From the NCBI RefSeq assembly GCF_007431345.1, contig NZ_CP041730.1, forward strand, positions 4,030,001 to 4,094,000: 64,000 nucleotides of DNA. Direction: 5' to 3'. The notes beneath the pieces were generated by a model, which was given only the letters and a program-made list of their open reading frames with translations, did not search any database and was not told where the DNA came from. The stretch comes from Chitinimonas arctica. Its GTDB lineage: Bacteria; Pseudomonadota; Gammaproteobacteria; Burkholderiales; Chitinimonadaceae. The position numbers and the translations under genes are program-made. Shown in pieces: positions 17,508 through 26,685 of this stretch; the stretch's first letter is position 1, and each line of letters begins with the position of its first letter.

Positions 17508-18671
17508 GTGGAATTCGAAGCCTGGTGGCTGATACTGTTCCCGCTCTGTTTCGGCCTGGGCTGGTTGGCCGCGCGGGTCGATATCCGCCATATCCTGTCG
17601 GACTCTAAACTGCTGCCGCGCCAGTATTTCGAGGGATTGAACCATCTGCTCAACGAGCGCACCGACAAGGCGGTCGAGGTCTTCGTCGATCTTGCCCGCA
17701 ATCATAGCGAGACCATAGAACTTCAGTTCGCCCTGGGCCATCTGTTCCGCAAGAAGGGCGAAATCGAGCGCGCCATCCGCATGCACCAGAAGTTGCTGGC
17801 CCGTCCCGAGCTGAAATTGCACGACAAGCAATCCGCCCAGTTCGAATTGGCGCTGGACTTCATGAAGGCGGGCCTGTTCGATCGGGCCGAGGAATTATTC
17901 GGCAAACTCGACGATACCGAATTTGCCCGCGCCGCCCGCCGTCATCTGCTCGATATCTATCAACAGGAAAAAGAGTGGAAGAAGGCGATCGAGACCGCGC
18001 AGCAATTGCGCGATACCAGCCATACCTACCAGCATGAAATCGCCGAGTTCTACTGCGAACTGGCTACGTCTTCCATTACCCGCTCGCAGCCGGACGAAGC
18101 ACGCCAGCTCTTGCAGCGCGCGCTGGCCGAGCACCGCAAATGCGTGCGGGCCAACCTGCTGCTGGGCGAATTGGCCGCCAACGAAGGCAATTACGACGCC
18201 GCCATCGAAGCCTGGCTGAAAATCGAGTCGCAGGACCATCGCTTCCTCCCTTTCGCCGCCCGCAAGCTGCTCGATGCCTATGACCGCCTGGGCAAGGCGG
18301 AGGCCGGCACGGTATTGTTGAAAGGCTTCCTCTCGACCTACCCCGAGCTGGATATGCTCGACGTGGTGGTCGAGCGGATCGCCGCCAGCGAATCGGAAGC
18401 CGCCGCCCACGATTGGCTGCGCGAGGAATTGCGCCGCAATCCCAATATGACCGGTCTGCTCAAATTGCTGGAAGCGCAGGCCAAGGCCGCGCCGCCGGAA
18501 CGCCAGGCCGAACTCGATACCATGTTGCGCTTGACCCAGGAGTCCACGCGCGGCCTCAGCATGTATCACTGTGCCTCCTGTGGTTTCAAGGCCCGCCAGT
18601 ATTTCTGGCGCTGCCCGGCGTGCAATGACTGGGAGAGCTTTCTCCCCGTCCGCGGGCGCACCCGCGCTTGA
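17508..18671 (+). CDS. lapB: LPS assembly protein LapB (YciM)
   Basis: 387 residues: one N-terminal membrane anchor (about 3-20), a run of TPR repeats (about 45-350) and a C-terminal rubredoxin-like zinc site (CASCGF ... CPAC). This is the full LapB layout. It acts with FtsH to set LpxC levels, joining LPS output to phospholipid synthesis. Co-transcribed with lapA. Confidence 0.96.
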   Translation: MEFEAWWLILFPLCFGLGWLAARVDIRHILSDSKLLPRQYFEGLNHLLNERTDKAVEVFVDLARNHSETIELQFALGHLFRKKGEIERAIRMHQKLLARPELKLHDKQSAQFELALDFMKAGLFDRAEELFGKLDDTEFARAARRHLLDIYQQEKEWKKAIETAQQLRDTSHTYQHEIAEFYCELATSSITRSQPDEARQLLQRALAEHRKCVRANLLLGELAANEGNYDAAIEAWLKIESQDHRFLPFAARKLLDAYDRLGKAEAGTVLLKGFLSTYPELDMLDVVVERIAASESEAAAHDWLREELRRNPNMTGLLKLLEAQAKAAPPERQAELDTMLRLTQESTRGLSMYHCASCGFKARQYFWRCPACNDWESFLPVRGRTRA

Positions 18672-18727
18672 TTGCGATCAGCCGTGGCGCCGACTACCCC
18701 TTCGTCAAAAAATAACGAGATCCACAT

Positions 18728-19429
18728 ATGAACGCTGCCGACCCGAAAATCATTGTTGCGCTCGACTACCAGCAGGCCGAGCCGGCGCTGGCGTTCGCCG
18801 ACCGGGTGAATCCTGCACTGTGCCGTCTCAAGGTGGGCAAGGAACTGTTCACGGCAGCGGGTCCGCAACTGGTTGAAAAGCTGGTGGCCAAGGGCTTCGA
18901 CGTCTTCCTCGACCTGAAATTCCACGATATCCCCAACACGGTTGCCCAGGCCGTCAGGTCGGCGGCCAGGCTGGGGGTCTGGATGGTCAACGTACATGCT
19001 TCGGGCGGCAGCAAGATGATGCGGGCGGCGCGTGACGCGATCGACGGTGAAGCGAACCGGCCGCTGCTGATCGCGGTCACGGTGCTGACCAGCATGAGCG
19101 GCGAGGACCTGGCGGAGCTGGGTATGCCCGAACCCGCCGTGCAAGTGCCGCTGCTGGCACGCCTGGCGCTGGATTGCGATATGGATGGCGTGGTCTGTTC
19201 GGCCCAGGAAGCCTCGGTCTTGAAGAAGCTTTGCGGCGCGGATTTCAAGCTGGTGACGCCAGGCATCCGTCCCGCCGGGAGTGCGGCGGGTGACCAGAGC
19301 CGTATCATGACACCCGAAGCGGCCGTCGCGGCGGGGGCGGATTATCTGGTGATAGGCCGTCCCATTACCCAAAGCGACGACCCTCTCGCCACCCTTCAAG
19401 CCATACAGGCCGGTCTGGCCGCCTTGTAA
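18728..19429 (+). CDS. pyrF: Orotidine 5'-phosphate decarboxylase
   Basis: 233 residues of the PyrF type 1 family: VALDY near the N-terminus, the catalytic DLKFHDIPNT (Lys64) and the C-terminal phosphate-binding VTPGIRP and YLVIGRPIT motifs. It makes UMP, the last step of pyrimidine synthesis. The lapAB-pyrF order is common in proteobacteria. A GAGA ribosome site is just upstream. Confidence 0.96.
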   Translation: MNAADPKIIVALDYQQAEPALAFADRVNPALCRLKVGKELFTAAGPQLVEKLVAKGFDVFLDLKFHDIPNTVAQAVRSAARLGVWMVNVHASGGSKMMRAARDAIDGEANRPLLIAVTVLTSMSGEDLAELGMPEPAVQVPLLARLALDCDMDGVVCSAQEASVLKKLCGADFKLVTPGIRPAGSAAGDQSRIMTPEAAVAAGADYLVIGRPITQSDDPLATLQAIQAGLAAL

Positions 19430-19497
19430 ATCCTTTCACCGTCCGAGGGCCGCGGCAAGGTGCGGCGGCCCGACACGACCCTGCGCCTGAGAAGAAC

Positions 19498-20439
19498 ATG
19501 ATGAAACACCAAGCGATACGCCAGGCATTGTCCACGGCCCGCGTCCTGGTTGTGGGCGATGTGATGCTGGACCGTTACTGGTTTGGCGACGTCGAGCGCA
19601 TTTCGCCCGAGGCACCGGTACCGGTGGCCAAGATCAACCGGGTGGAGGAACGCGCCGGCGGCGCGGCCAATGTCGCGCGCAATATCGCCGCGATCGGCGG
19701 GCAGGCCTCGCTTTTGTCGGTGGTCGGCGACGATGAGGCGGGTGCGGCCTTGCAGCGGCTGTTGGGCGAGCATGGCGTCAACACCAGCCTGCACCGCGAC
19801 GCCAGCATCACCACGACCGTCAAGCTGCGGGTGGTCGCCCGCCAGCAGCAATTGATCCGGCTGGACTTCGAATACAGCCCCAGCCATGAAGTTTTGGCGG
19901 CCAAGCTGGATGAATTCCGGCGGGCGCTACCGCAGCACGATGTAATCGTCCTGTCCGACTACGGCAAGGGCGGCCTGACCCATGTGCGCGCCATGATAGA
20001 GGCGGCAAGGGTCGCCGGTAAGCCGGTCTTGGTGGACCCCAAGGGCGACGACTATGCGCGTTACGCCGGTGCGACCTTGCTGACGCCAAATCGGGCCGAA
20101 TTGCGCGAAGTGACCGGCCGCTGGCGCGACGAAGATGACCTGCTCGAACGCGCCCAGCGCCTGCGTACCGAGCTGGACCTGGCGGCATTGCTGGTGACGC
20201 GCTCGGAGGAAGGCATGAGCCTGTTCGAATCCACCGGGGTGACCCACGAACCCACGGTGGCGCAGGAAGTATTCGATGTGTCCGGCGCAGGGGATACCGT
20301 GATCGCCACCTTGGCCGCCATGCTCGCCGCTGGTGAAAGCCTGCCGCAAGCGATGCGCTGGTCCAATCGGGCCGCCGGCATCGTGGTCGGCAAGCTGGGT
20401 ACCGCCGTCGCCACCGCCGAAGAGTTGTTCGCGCTTTAA
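19498..20439 (+). CDS. hldA: D-glycero-beta-D-manno-heptose-7-phosphate kinase
   Basis: 313 residues, a PfkB-family kinase with DVMLDRYWFGDVERISPEAP (in part), the GGAANVARN substrate motif and the DVSGAGDTVIATLA ATP/anion-hole motif with the catalytic Asp. Unlike E. coli HldE there is no fused nucleotidyltransferase, so this is the single-domain HldA (RfaE1) form and a separate hldC should exist elsewhere. It supplies ADP-heptose for LPS core. A second ATG directly follows the first (19501). Confidence 0.94.
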   Translation: MMKHQAIRQALSTARVLVVGDVMLDRYWFGDVERISPEAPVPVAKINRVEERAGGAANVARNIAAIGGQASLLSVVGDDEAGAALQRLLGEHGVNTSLHRDASITTTVKLRVVARQQQLIRLDFEYSPSHEVLAAKLDEFRRALPQHDVIVLSDYGKGGLTHVRAMIEAARVAGKPVLVDPKGDDYARYAGATLLTPNRAELREVTGRWRDEDDLLERAQRLRTELDLAALLVTRSEEGMSLFESTGVTHEPTVAQEVFDVSGAGDTVIATLAAMLAAGESLPQAMRWSNRAAGIVVGKLGTAVATAEELFAL

Positions 20440-20482
20440 GCCGGACTGCGGGCGCTGGGTATCCGCACGAGCGACCCGTGCC

Positions 20483-21208
20483 TTATTCGCGGAATTGCCG
20501 GTCTATCGCGGCCAGGGTGCCGTCGGCTTGCAACTGGGCAAAGCTTTGCTGCAGGCGCTGGATTTGGGCCGGTTCCATCGCGGCGTTACAGGCAAGGTAG
20601 AGTTCGAGGTTGAGCACCGGGATGACCGGCACTACCTTGCCGTTCACGCCTTGCTTATCGATCAGCAACTGGCCGGTGGTACGGCTGGCCAGCCAGAAGT
20701 CGAGCCGGCCGGCCAAGAGGTTCTTCAGCGAGATATCGTGGTTGGCCGACATGATCACGTTGTAGCCCTTCTTGACCATGTAAAGGGCGCTGGCCGAGCT
20801 GTGATAGCCGCCTATCCGTGTTCCCATGGCCGCTTCCATGGTGGCGGGACTGTTGCGCGGCCGGTCGGCCAGCGCAAACAGCACCCCATCGATACGTGCC
20901 AATTCTCCTATCCATTTGAACTGCGCCTCCCGCTCCGGGGTGCGGGCGGTCGAGTAGACGCAGCTATTCGCCTGGATGCGGGCCAAGCCAAACGCCCTTG
21001 CCCAGGAAGTCAGCTCCAGGGTGTGGCTGAGCTTGGCATCCTTGAGGATGGCTTCCACCTTCTGGGTGGCGCTGCCACCGATCCGGCCATCGGGCAGTAG
21101 CGTGTTGTAGGGCGGTAACTCCTCGGTATAGAGCTTGATGATGGAAGGCTCGGCCAATGCATGGGCCGGCAGTAGCAACAAAAACGATAGAGAGAGTGAC
21201 AGGCGCAT
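20483..21208 (-). CDS. Periplasmic solute-binding protein, family 3-like
   Basis: 241 residues from ATG 21208; an in-frame ATG at 21229 adds seven residues and has a slightly better GAAG upstream. A signal peptide (LSLSLSFLLLLPAHALA) is followed by a two-lobed SBP_bac_3-type fold (YTEELPPYNTLLPDGRIGG, and a DFWLASRTTGQLL segment). No ABC permease or ATPase gene is adjacent, so it may be an orphan binding protein of unknown ligand. It converges on hldA. Confidence 0.8.
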   Translation of the reverse strand: MRLSLSLSFLLLLPAHALAEPSIIKLYTEELPPYNTLLPDGRIGGSATQKVEAILKDAKLSHTLELTSWARAFGLARIQANSCVYSTARTPEREAQFKWIGELARIDGVLFALADRPRNSPATMEAAMGTRIGGYHSSASALYMVKKGYNVIMSANHDISLKNLLAGRLDFWLASRTTGQLLIDKQGVNGKVVPVIPVLNLELYLACNAAMEPAQIQRLQQSFAQLQADGTLAAIDRQFRE

Positions 21209-21307
21209 GGCTGGACGGTGGCAGGGCATATTGCTTCACTATATGCGGGCGCTCCCGGCTTGACCGAGTTCGCTGGCGGACCATTGCGACGGTCCGATGA
21301 ACGGTTC

Positions 21308-22609
21308 CTAGCTCGCCATCGACAAGCGCGCAGCCGCAACGCCGCTGCGTACCGCACCTTCCAGCGTGGCCGGGTAGGGGCCGGCGGTATAGTCGCCGGC
21401 CAGGAACAGCGTGGGATCGGCGGTGGCATTGCCCGGCCGTTGCAAGCCGACCCGGCAGGCAAAGGTAGCCCGCTTTTCGGCAATGACACGCTGCCAGATC
21501 GGTGCCGGCAAGTGGGGGCAGGTGCGCGCCAGTTCCGCCGCTACCCGTTCGGCGAGTTCGGATTGGGACAGCGACTCGTGTGGGCCCTCGGCGCTGAGCA
21601 CCGCCGCCAGCAAACCGTCCTGGCCGCATAGCCGGCCACGGTCGAAAACCCATTGCGCGCTGCTTCCCACCAGGCCCAGCATGGGCTTGGCCAGCCGGGT
21701 GCCGGCCGGGTAGCGTAAATAGACCGTATAGATGGGCTGCCATTGCCAGTCGTCCAGCATTTCGGCGGCTTCCGCCAAGGCGGCCGAGGCATCGCGCAGC
21801 ATGGCAAGGCGGTGCGGGGGCAGGGCGACCACGACTTTGTCGAAATGCTGTTCACTGCGATCCAATCGCCAACCCTCGGCGCTTTTCCACATCTGCTTGA
21901 CCAGGGCATTACAGTGCAAGTTGCCGCCATGGGCTTGCAGATAACGGCCGGCGGCATCCGGAAACACAGCGGAAAGATCACTTCGCGGCAGCAGAAAGTC
22001 GCTGGCGGCGCGGCCGGCGGCCAGGCTGTCGCGCAGTACGTTCAGCAGCACCTGGGCCGAGGCGGTGGCGATCGGGGTATTGAGTGCGGCCAGGGTCAGC
22101 GGCTCCCATAAACAACGGACCAGCTTGGTCGATTGCCGTTGCGAGGCGAGCCAGTCGGCTACGCTGCAATCCCGTGCCAGTTGCCAGCCGCCCAGACGCG
22201 CGGTCGCCATGGCGCGGATCGCCGCCCATCGCTCCGCCCAACTCAGCCCTTCCGCTCCCAGTAAGCCGGCCAAGGTATGCCAGGGTGCCGGCAGGCGCGG
22301 ACAAGCCAGGCGCATGGCGCGCGTGGGGCCGTCGAACATATCCAGTTCCAAGGGCACGCGGGCGAAGGCTTGCTCCTCGGCCACGCCGGCCAGGGTCATC
22401 AGGCGCAGTAATTCAGCGTAAGCGCCGATGGCCAGATGCTGGCCGTTGTCCAGGACCAGTCCGTCCACTTCCACCCTGCGGGCCCGCCCACCCGGCACCG
22501 GTCCGGCCTCGAACACCTGCACGGCGTGTCCCTGCGCGGTCAATTCCATGGCAGCCGCCATTCCGGCATAACCACCGCCGATCACGGCAAACGATTGAGT
22601 TTTTTCCAA
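21308..22609 (-). CDS. hpnE: Hydroxysqualene dehydroxylase (squalene-associated FAD-dependent desaturase)
   Basis: 433 residues with an N-terminal FAD-binding GGGYAGMAAAMEL Rossmann motif, then GGRARR and LDNGQHLAIGAY, typical of HpnE. The C-terminal FLAGDYTAGPYPATLEGAVRSG matches the family's FAD-binding end. HpnE converts hydroxysqualene to squalene in the HpnCDE route. hpnD is at 24857 on the same strand, but hpnC and a hopene cyclase are not in the window. A divergent CoA-transferase gene lies between hpnE and hpnD. Confidence 0.92.
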   Translation of the reverse strand: MEKTQSFAVIGGGYAGMAAAMELTAQGHAVQVFEAGPVPGGRARRVEVDGLVLDNGQHLAIGAYAELLRLMTLAGVAEEQAFARVPLELDMFDGPTRAMRLACPRLPAPWHTLAGLLGAEGLSWAERWAAIRAMATARLGGWQLARDCSVADWLASQRQSTKLVRCLWEPLTLAALNTPIATASAQVLLNVLRDSLAAGRAASDFLLPRSDLSAVFPDAAGRYLQAHGGNLHCNALVKQMWKSAEGWRLDRSEQHFDKVVVALPPHRLAMLRDASAALAEAAEMLDDWQWQPIYTVYLRYPAGTRLAKPMLGLVGSSAQWVFDRGRLCGQDGLLAAVLSAEGPHESLSQSELAERVAAELARTCPHLPAPIWQRVIAEKRATFACRVGLQRPGNATADPTLFLAGDYTAGPYPATLEGAVRSGVAAARLSMAS

Positions 22610-22855
22610 GTGAGGGTCTTGTTCTGTCGGTTGAGCGCCAGCCGCGCGGGCGGGGCATGTTAAACCATGGCGGTGTGGGTAGCCACTGCCGCGCCCATGC
22701 GGTGGGCCGGCGGGTGATGCATTGATCGCGTTGCAGAAGGTGACGCTCTTTTTCGATAAATAGACATGCCGACTCCAAGCAAAATATATGGCCGAATTAA
22801 TTAGACATATTTAGTTGCATTGCTTTGGCACATTGCAGATGCATGGAGAAATGGG

Positions 22856-24292
22856 ATGTCAGACGGCAGGATAAGCAAGTATTCGCAAGGTGAACTTACT
22901 GCCTTGGCGGCGCTGGTTGGACAACTGGGCTTGACCGAATACTTCGGTGGCGAAGCAAGTCTATGGGGAGCGGATCCGATCTTGCGATCGCCGCATCGCT
23001 TGGGCGAGGCGATCAGCAATCTATTATTGCTGGACGGTATCGCCGCATCGGCGATCTGGCAGTACCGCACCGGACAAACCAATGACCTGGATTTGAATAT
23101 CCTCGATGCCATCCACCATCTTCACCCCACCCATTTTCTGTGGCAAGCGGATCATCACCTGAATCTCGGTGCCGAAGATGTCCCCACCAACGGAATGTAT
23201 CAGTGCCGCGACGGCCGTTTTATCATGATCGAAGCGGGACCGCCTTATCCGCAATTGCAGAACGGCTATCTGAACTTCTTCAATTGCGGCAATAGTCGGC
23301 AGGCACTGGCGGCCGCCATTGCCAATTGGCCCTCCGTCCTATTGGAAGAGTCGCTCGCGGTGGCGGGGTTGCCGGGCTGCATTGCCCTTACCCGGGAAGA
23401 ATGGCGCAATCACCCGCAAGGCAAGCTGCTTGCCCAGGCGCCGCTGATCGAAATCGAAAAAATCGGCGAATCCGCGCCACAACCGTTTTCGCCGAATCCG
23501 GCGTCGGCATTGGCTGGCATCAAGGTGCTGGACTTCACCCATGTGCTGGCCGGTCCGCGCAGCACCCGTACCCTGGCGGAGTTCGGCGCGAAGGTGCTGC
23601 ATCTCAGTTCGCCTTATCACGCCGACACCGCAATCCAGAATCTGCTGGTCAACCACGGCAAGCGCTCGGCCTATCTGGATATGCACTCGGCCGGCGCCAA
23701 GCCGCGCCTGGATGCGCTGTTGGCCGATGCCGATGTGTTCGCTTTCTCCTATCGGCCGTCGATAGCGGAGAAATTCCAGATTACTCCGGCGGAAGTTGCC
23801 GGCTTGAGCAAGAAGGGCATTGTCCATTTGTCCGTCAATGCCTATGGCCACGCGGGCCCGTGGCGGCAGCGGCCGGGATTCGATCAGAATGGCCAGGTGG
23901 CCACCGGCTTTGCCGTCGAGGAAGGTTCGCTGGATCAACCGAGATTCACGCCGGTGTTCTATCTGAACGATCTGATCGCCGGCTATGCCGCCGCGGCCGG
24001 CATGATGGCTGCCCTGTTGCGACGGGCATGCGAGGGCGGTTCCTATCACGTCAAGGTGTCGCTCGCGCGTAGCGCCATGTGGGTGCAGGACCTGGGTGGT
24101 GTCGAACAGGCGCAATGGTCGGCGGCGCCGGGCAGCGATACCTATCCCGCGAATTTGACCAGCGCGCAGACCGCTTTCGGCAAACTCACCTACCTGGCGC
24201 CGGCGGTACGGTTCAGTACCCTGCCTAAGGTCGATCTGCTGCCCGTTGCACCGTATGGCGCCCATGCCGCCAGTTGGGAACAAGACTGGTAG
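22856..24292 (+). CDS. CaiB/BaiF family (type III) CoA-transferase
   Basis: 478 residues from ATG 22856, with GGAG seven bases upstream. The family III core is clear in the middle: IKVLDFTHVLAGPRSTRTLAEFGAKVLH, then VNHGKRSAYLDM and LVADADVF-type segments. An additional N-terminal ~220 residues resemble a second, degenerate family III domain (YQCRDGRFIMIE). The catalytic Asp of the family is expected near LDMHSAGAK. Substrate is unknown. Its strand and position split hpnE from hpnD. The sequence upstream (22750-22850) is AT-rich, suggesting a promoter. Confidence 0.82.
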   Translation: MSDGRISKYSQGELTALAALVGQLGLTEYFGGEASLWGADPILRSPHRLGEAISNLLLLDGIAASAIWQYRTGQTNDLDLNILDAIHHLHPTHFLWQADHHLNLGAEDVPTNGMYQCRDGRFIMIEAGPPYPQLQNGYLNFFNCGNSRQALAAAIANWPSVLLEESLAVAGLPGCIALTREEWRNHPQGKLLAQAPLIEIEKIGESAPQPFSPNPASALAGIKVLDFTHVLAGPRSTRTLAEFGAKVLHLSSPYHADTAIQNLLVNHGKRSAYLDMHSAGAKPRLDALLADADVFAFSYRPSIAEKFQITPAEVAGLSKKGIVHLSVNAYGHAGPWRQRPGFDQNGQVATGFAVEEGSLDQPRFTPVFYLNDLIAGYAAAAGMMAALLRRACEGGSYHVKVSLARSAMWVQDLGGVEQAQWSAAPGSDTYPANLTSAQTAFGKLTYLAPAVRFSTLPKVDLLPVAPYGAHAASWEQDW

Positions 24293-24391
24293 GCACTACA
24301 CGCCGGGGCGTTCGCAGCCGGGCAGGATAGACACGGCATGCTGGACGGCAGGTACGAAAAATTGTCGAATAGCTACGTCCCTACCCGGGGA

Positions 24392-24853
24392 CTAAATATC
24401 TTCGCGAAATATTTCGCGGAACATCTCGGGATACCGCGCCAGCACCTGCCGTGCCCGATCCGGTTTTATCGGATGTATCGTCTGGATGAAATGCAGATTT
24501 CCCTGCGGCTCCATGGCCACCAGCTCCAGGATAAAGAACAGCCGCCGTTCCGGCATGAAATACAGCCAGCTGGCCGAACCCTGGCCATATTTGGTGATCT
24601 GGTTCTGCAGTTCCAGCAGGCGCTTGGAATTGTCCGCGCTATAGAGGAATAGATCGGGCTCGCCATCTTCGCGCGGATAGCTGCGGGCGATCCGGAATGT
24701 CGCCAGCGCTTCGCGGATCTTGCGGCGGCGGATGGCTACCCTGTCGGCCTGGCGCATCTCCAGCCAGCCGGCCGCCAGGATGGCGGCGATGACCACGGCG
24801 GCGATCAGCAGATACCAGGGCGAAAAGGGGAGGGCATCCATGGCGGCGCGCAC
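24392..24853 (-). CDS. Membrane-anchored protein of unknown function next to hpnD
   Basis: 153 residues if read from GTG 24853, 149 from ATG 24841; neither start has a clear ribosome site. One N-terminal membrane helix (about 12-29) precedes a basic segment and a soluble alpha/beta part (LFLYSADNSKRLLELQNQ). The start is three bases past the hpnD stop, so it is co-transcribed with hpnD and perhaps translationally coupled. I do not recognise a family. Confidence 0.7.
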   Translation of the reverse strand: MRAAMDALPFSPWYLLIAAVVIAAILAAGWLEMRQADRVAIRRRKIREALATFRIARSYPREDGEPDLFLYSADNSKRLLELQNQITKYGQGSASWLYFMPERRLFFILELVAMEPQGNLHFIQTIHPIKPDRARQVLARYPEMFREIFREDI

Positions 24854-24856
24854 GGA

Positions 24857-25693
24857 TCAGGCGAACCACCAGGTTTTCCAGGCAAGCCAAAGCTTGCGGA
24901 TGGGGGTCAGGCTAAGGCGTTGGTTCAGCACTTTTTGCGCGCCGTCCTGCTTGATTTCCTCCAGCGTGGCACGATAGATGGCGGCCATGACCAGGCCGGC
25001 GCGCTGGCGCTTGCGATCCGCCGTGGGAAGCGCGGCCAGCGCTTCGCGGTAGTAGCCTTCGGCGCGTTCGATCTGAAAACTCATCAAGGCCTTGAAGTTG
25101 TCCGTCTCGCGGTAGCCGAGAATATCGGCGGCGGGTACGTCGAAGCGCTGCAATTCCTCCACCGGAAGATAGATACGGCCGCGCCGGGCATCTTCGCCCA
25201 CGTCTCGGATGATATTGGTCAGCTGGAAGGCCATGCCCAGCTGTTCCGCATATTGGAGGGTCTTTTCGTCGGAGAAGCCGAAGATGCGGGCCGACAGCAG
25301 GCCGACCACCGAGGCCACCAGGTAACAGTATTGCCGCAGATCGGCAAAGCTGTTGTAGCGGGCTTGGGTCAGATCCATCTCCATGCCGTCGATGATCTGC
25401 AGCAATTGCTGCTGGGGCAGCTGCAGGCGGGTCACATGGGGTTGCAGCGCACGGGTAACCGGGTGTTGCGGCTTGTCCGCATAGAGGTTGCCGATTTCGC
25501 TACGCCACCAATTGAGCGTGGTGCGGGCGACGTTTTCGTCATGGGTCTCGTCCACGACATCGTCCACCTCGCGGCAGAAGGCATACAGCGCGGTGATGGC
25601 GAGCCTGGTTTGTAGCGGTAGAAAGCGGAAGCTGTAATAAAAACTGGAACCGCTCTGGGCGGCCTTGTCTTCGCAATATTGGTCTGGCGTCAC
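24857..25693 (-). CDS. hpnD: Presqualene diphosphate synthase
   Basis: 278 residues of the squalene/phytoene synthase family. The first Asp-rich site (AFCREVDDVVDE) and the second (NIIRDVGEDARRGRIYLP) are both present, with YCYLVASVVG. HpnD joins two farnesyl diphosphates to presqualene diphosphate, which HpnC and HpnE take to squalene. hpnE is 2.2 kb downstream on the same strand. No hpnC here. Confidence 0.94.
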   Translation of the reverse strand: MTPDQYCEDKAAQSGSSFYYSFRFLPLQTRLAITALYAFCREVDDVVDETHDENVARTTLNWWRSEIGNLYADKPQHPVTRALQPHVTRLQLPQQQLLQIIDGMEMDLTQARYNSFADLRQYCYLVASVVGLLSARIFGFSDEKTLQYAEQLGMAFQLTNIIRDVGEDARRGRIYLPVEELQRFDVPAADILGYRETDNFKALMSFQIERAEGYYREALAALPTADRKRQRAGLVMAAIYRATLEEIKQDGAQKVLNQRLSLTPIRKLWLAWKTWWFA

Positions 25694-25784
25694 GCGTGGG
25701 TCTCGGCTGGCTGGGCGGCTATGGATAGCCGCAAACCGTTTGATTGTAGCGGCTAGCAGGAATTAATTGGAGCGCGCTTGCAGC

Positions 25785-26681
25785 CTACTTGAGCTTACCC
25801 AGCGCCACGACGCCGGCCACCACCAGGACCAGTCCCGCCAGTTGCAACAGCGAAAAGGCTTCATGCAGGATGATCCAGCCGAATACGATGGTCAGCGCCG
25901 GGGCGATGGTCCCGATCGCGGCGGCCTGGCTGGGGCCCAGCCGCTCGACCGCGCGGGCCGCCAGCCAGATCGGCAGGACCGTGGAAAACAGCGCGGTAGC
26001 GCCTGCCAAAACCCATACCGAGGAGGGTAGATCGAGCAGGATTGCCGGCGACCGGGTCAGCATGAACTGCCCCAGTACGAATCCGCAGGCCATGGCGCCG
26101 GATAGTCCGGTCAGGCGGCTGGACCCTACCCTGCCGACGTAGCGGCCGGTGCCCATGTAATAGCAGGCGAAGCAGAGGCTGGAGAGCATCACCAGGCCGC
26201 TGCCCAGCCATACCGTGCTATCGCCGACCTGGCGAAGGTCGTGCCAGAACGCGGCCAACAAACCGAGGTAGCAAAGCGCCATGGCAGCCCATACCCGTGG
26301 ATTCGGCAGCTTGCGCCGCACAAGCGCTTCCATCAGCAGTACCAGGGTGGGATAGGTAAACAGGATCAGCCGCTCAAGCCCGGCAGAGATATATTGCAGG
26401 CCGAGAAAATCGAACAGGCTGGAAAGGTAATAGCCCATCAATCCCAAGCCGGCCATGCCCAGCCAATCGCCTCGCGGCAAGGGTGGGCCACCGGCCCACC
26501 AGGCCAGCCAGATAAAGGCCGGCAGGGAAATGCCCATGCGTAGGGCAAGCAGGCTGATCGGGTCCACCGGCGCCGCTGCGTAGGCCAATTTGACGAAAAT
26601 GGCCTTCATCGAAAAACAGGCGGCCGCCAGCAGGGCCAGAATACGGCCGTTGTTCCACCAATGAGCAGACCGGCTGACCAT
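25785..26681 (-). CDS. EamA/DMT-superfamily transporter
   Basis: 298 residues with ten predicted membrane helices in two EamA repeats (about 15-140 and 160-295), including the conserved GLxYISAxxERLILFTYPTLVLL region and PALTIVFGWIILHE. These are inner-membrane metabolite exporters of unknown substrate. The start is four bases past the sua5 stop, so the two genes are co-transcribed. Confidence 0.88.
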   Translation of the reverse strand: MVSRSAHWWNNGRILALLAAACFSMKAIFVKLAYAAAPVDPISLLALRMGISLPAFIWLAWWAGGPPLPRGDWLGMAGLGLMGYYLSSLFDFLGLQYISAGLERLILFTYPTLVLLMEALVRRKLPNPRVWAAMALCYLGLLAAFWHDLRQVGDSTVWLGSGLVMLSSLCFACYYMGTGRYVGRVGSSRLTGLSGAMACGFVLGQFMLTRSPAILLDLPSSVWVLAGATALFSTVLPIWLAARAVERLGPSQAAAIGTIAPALTIVFGWIILHEAFSLLQLAGLVLVVAGVVALGKLK

Positions 26682-26685
26682 CCGT

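Noticed and set aside
19498..20439. Bifunctional HldE
   Set aside because: The protein ends after the kinase domain; no nucleotidyltransferase domain follows in any frame, so HldA is the right call.
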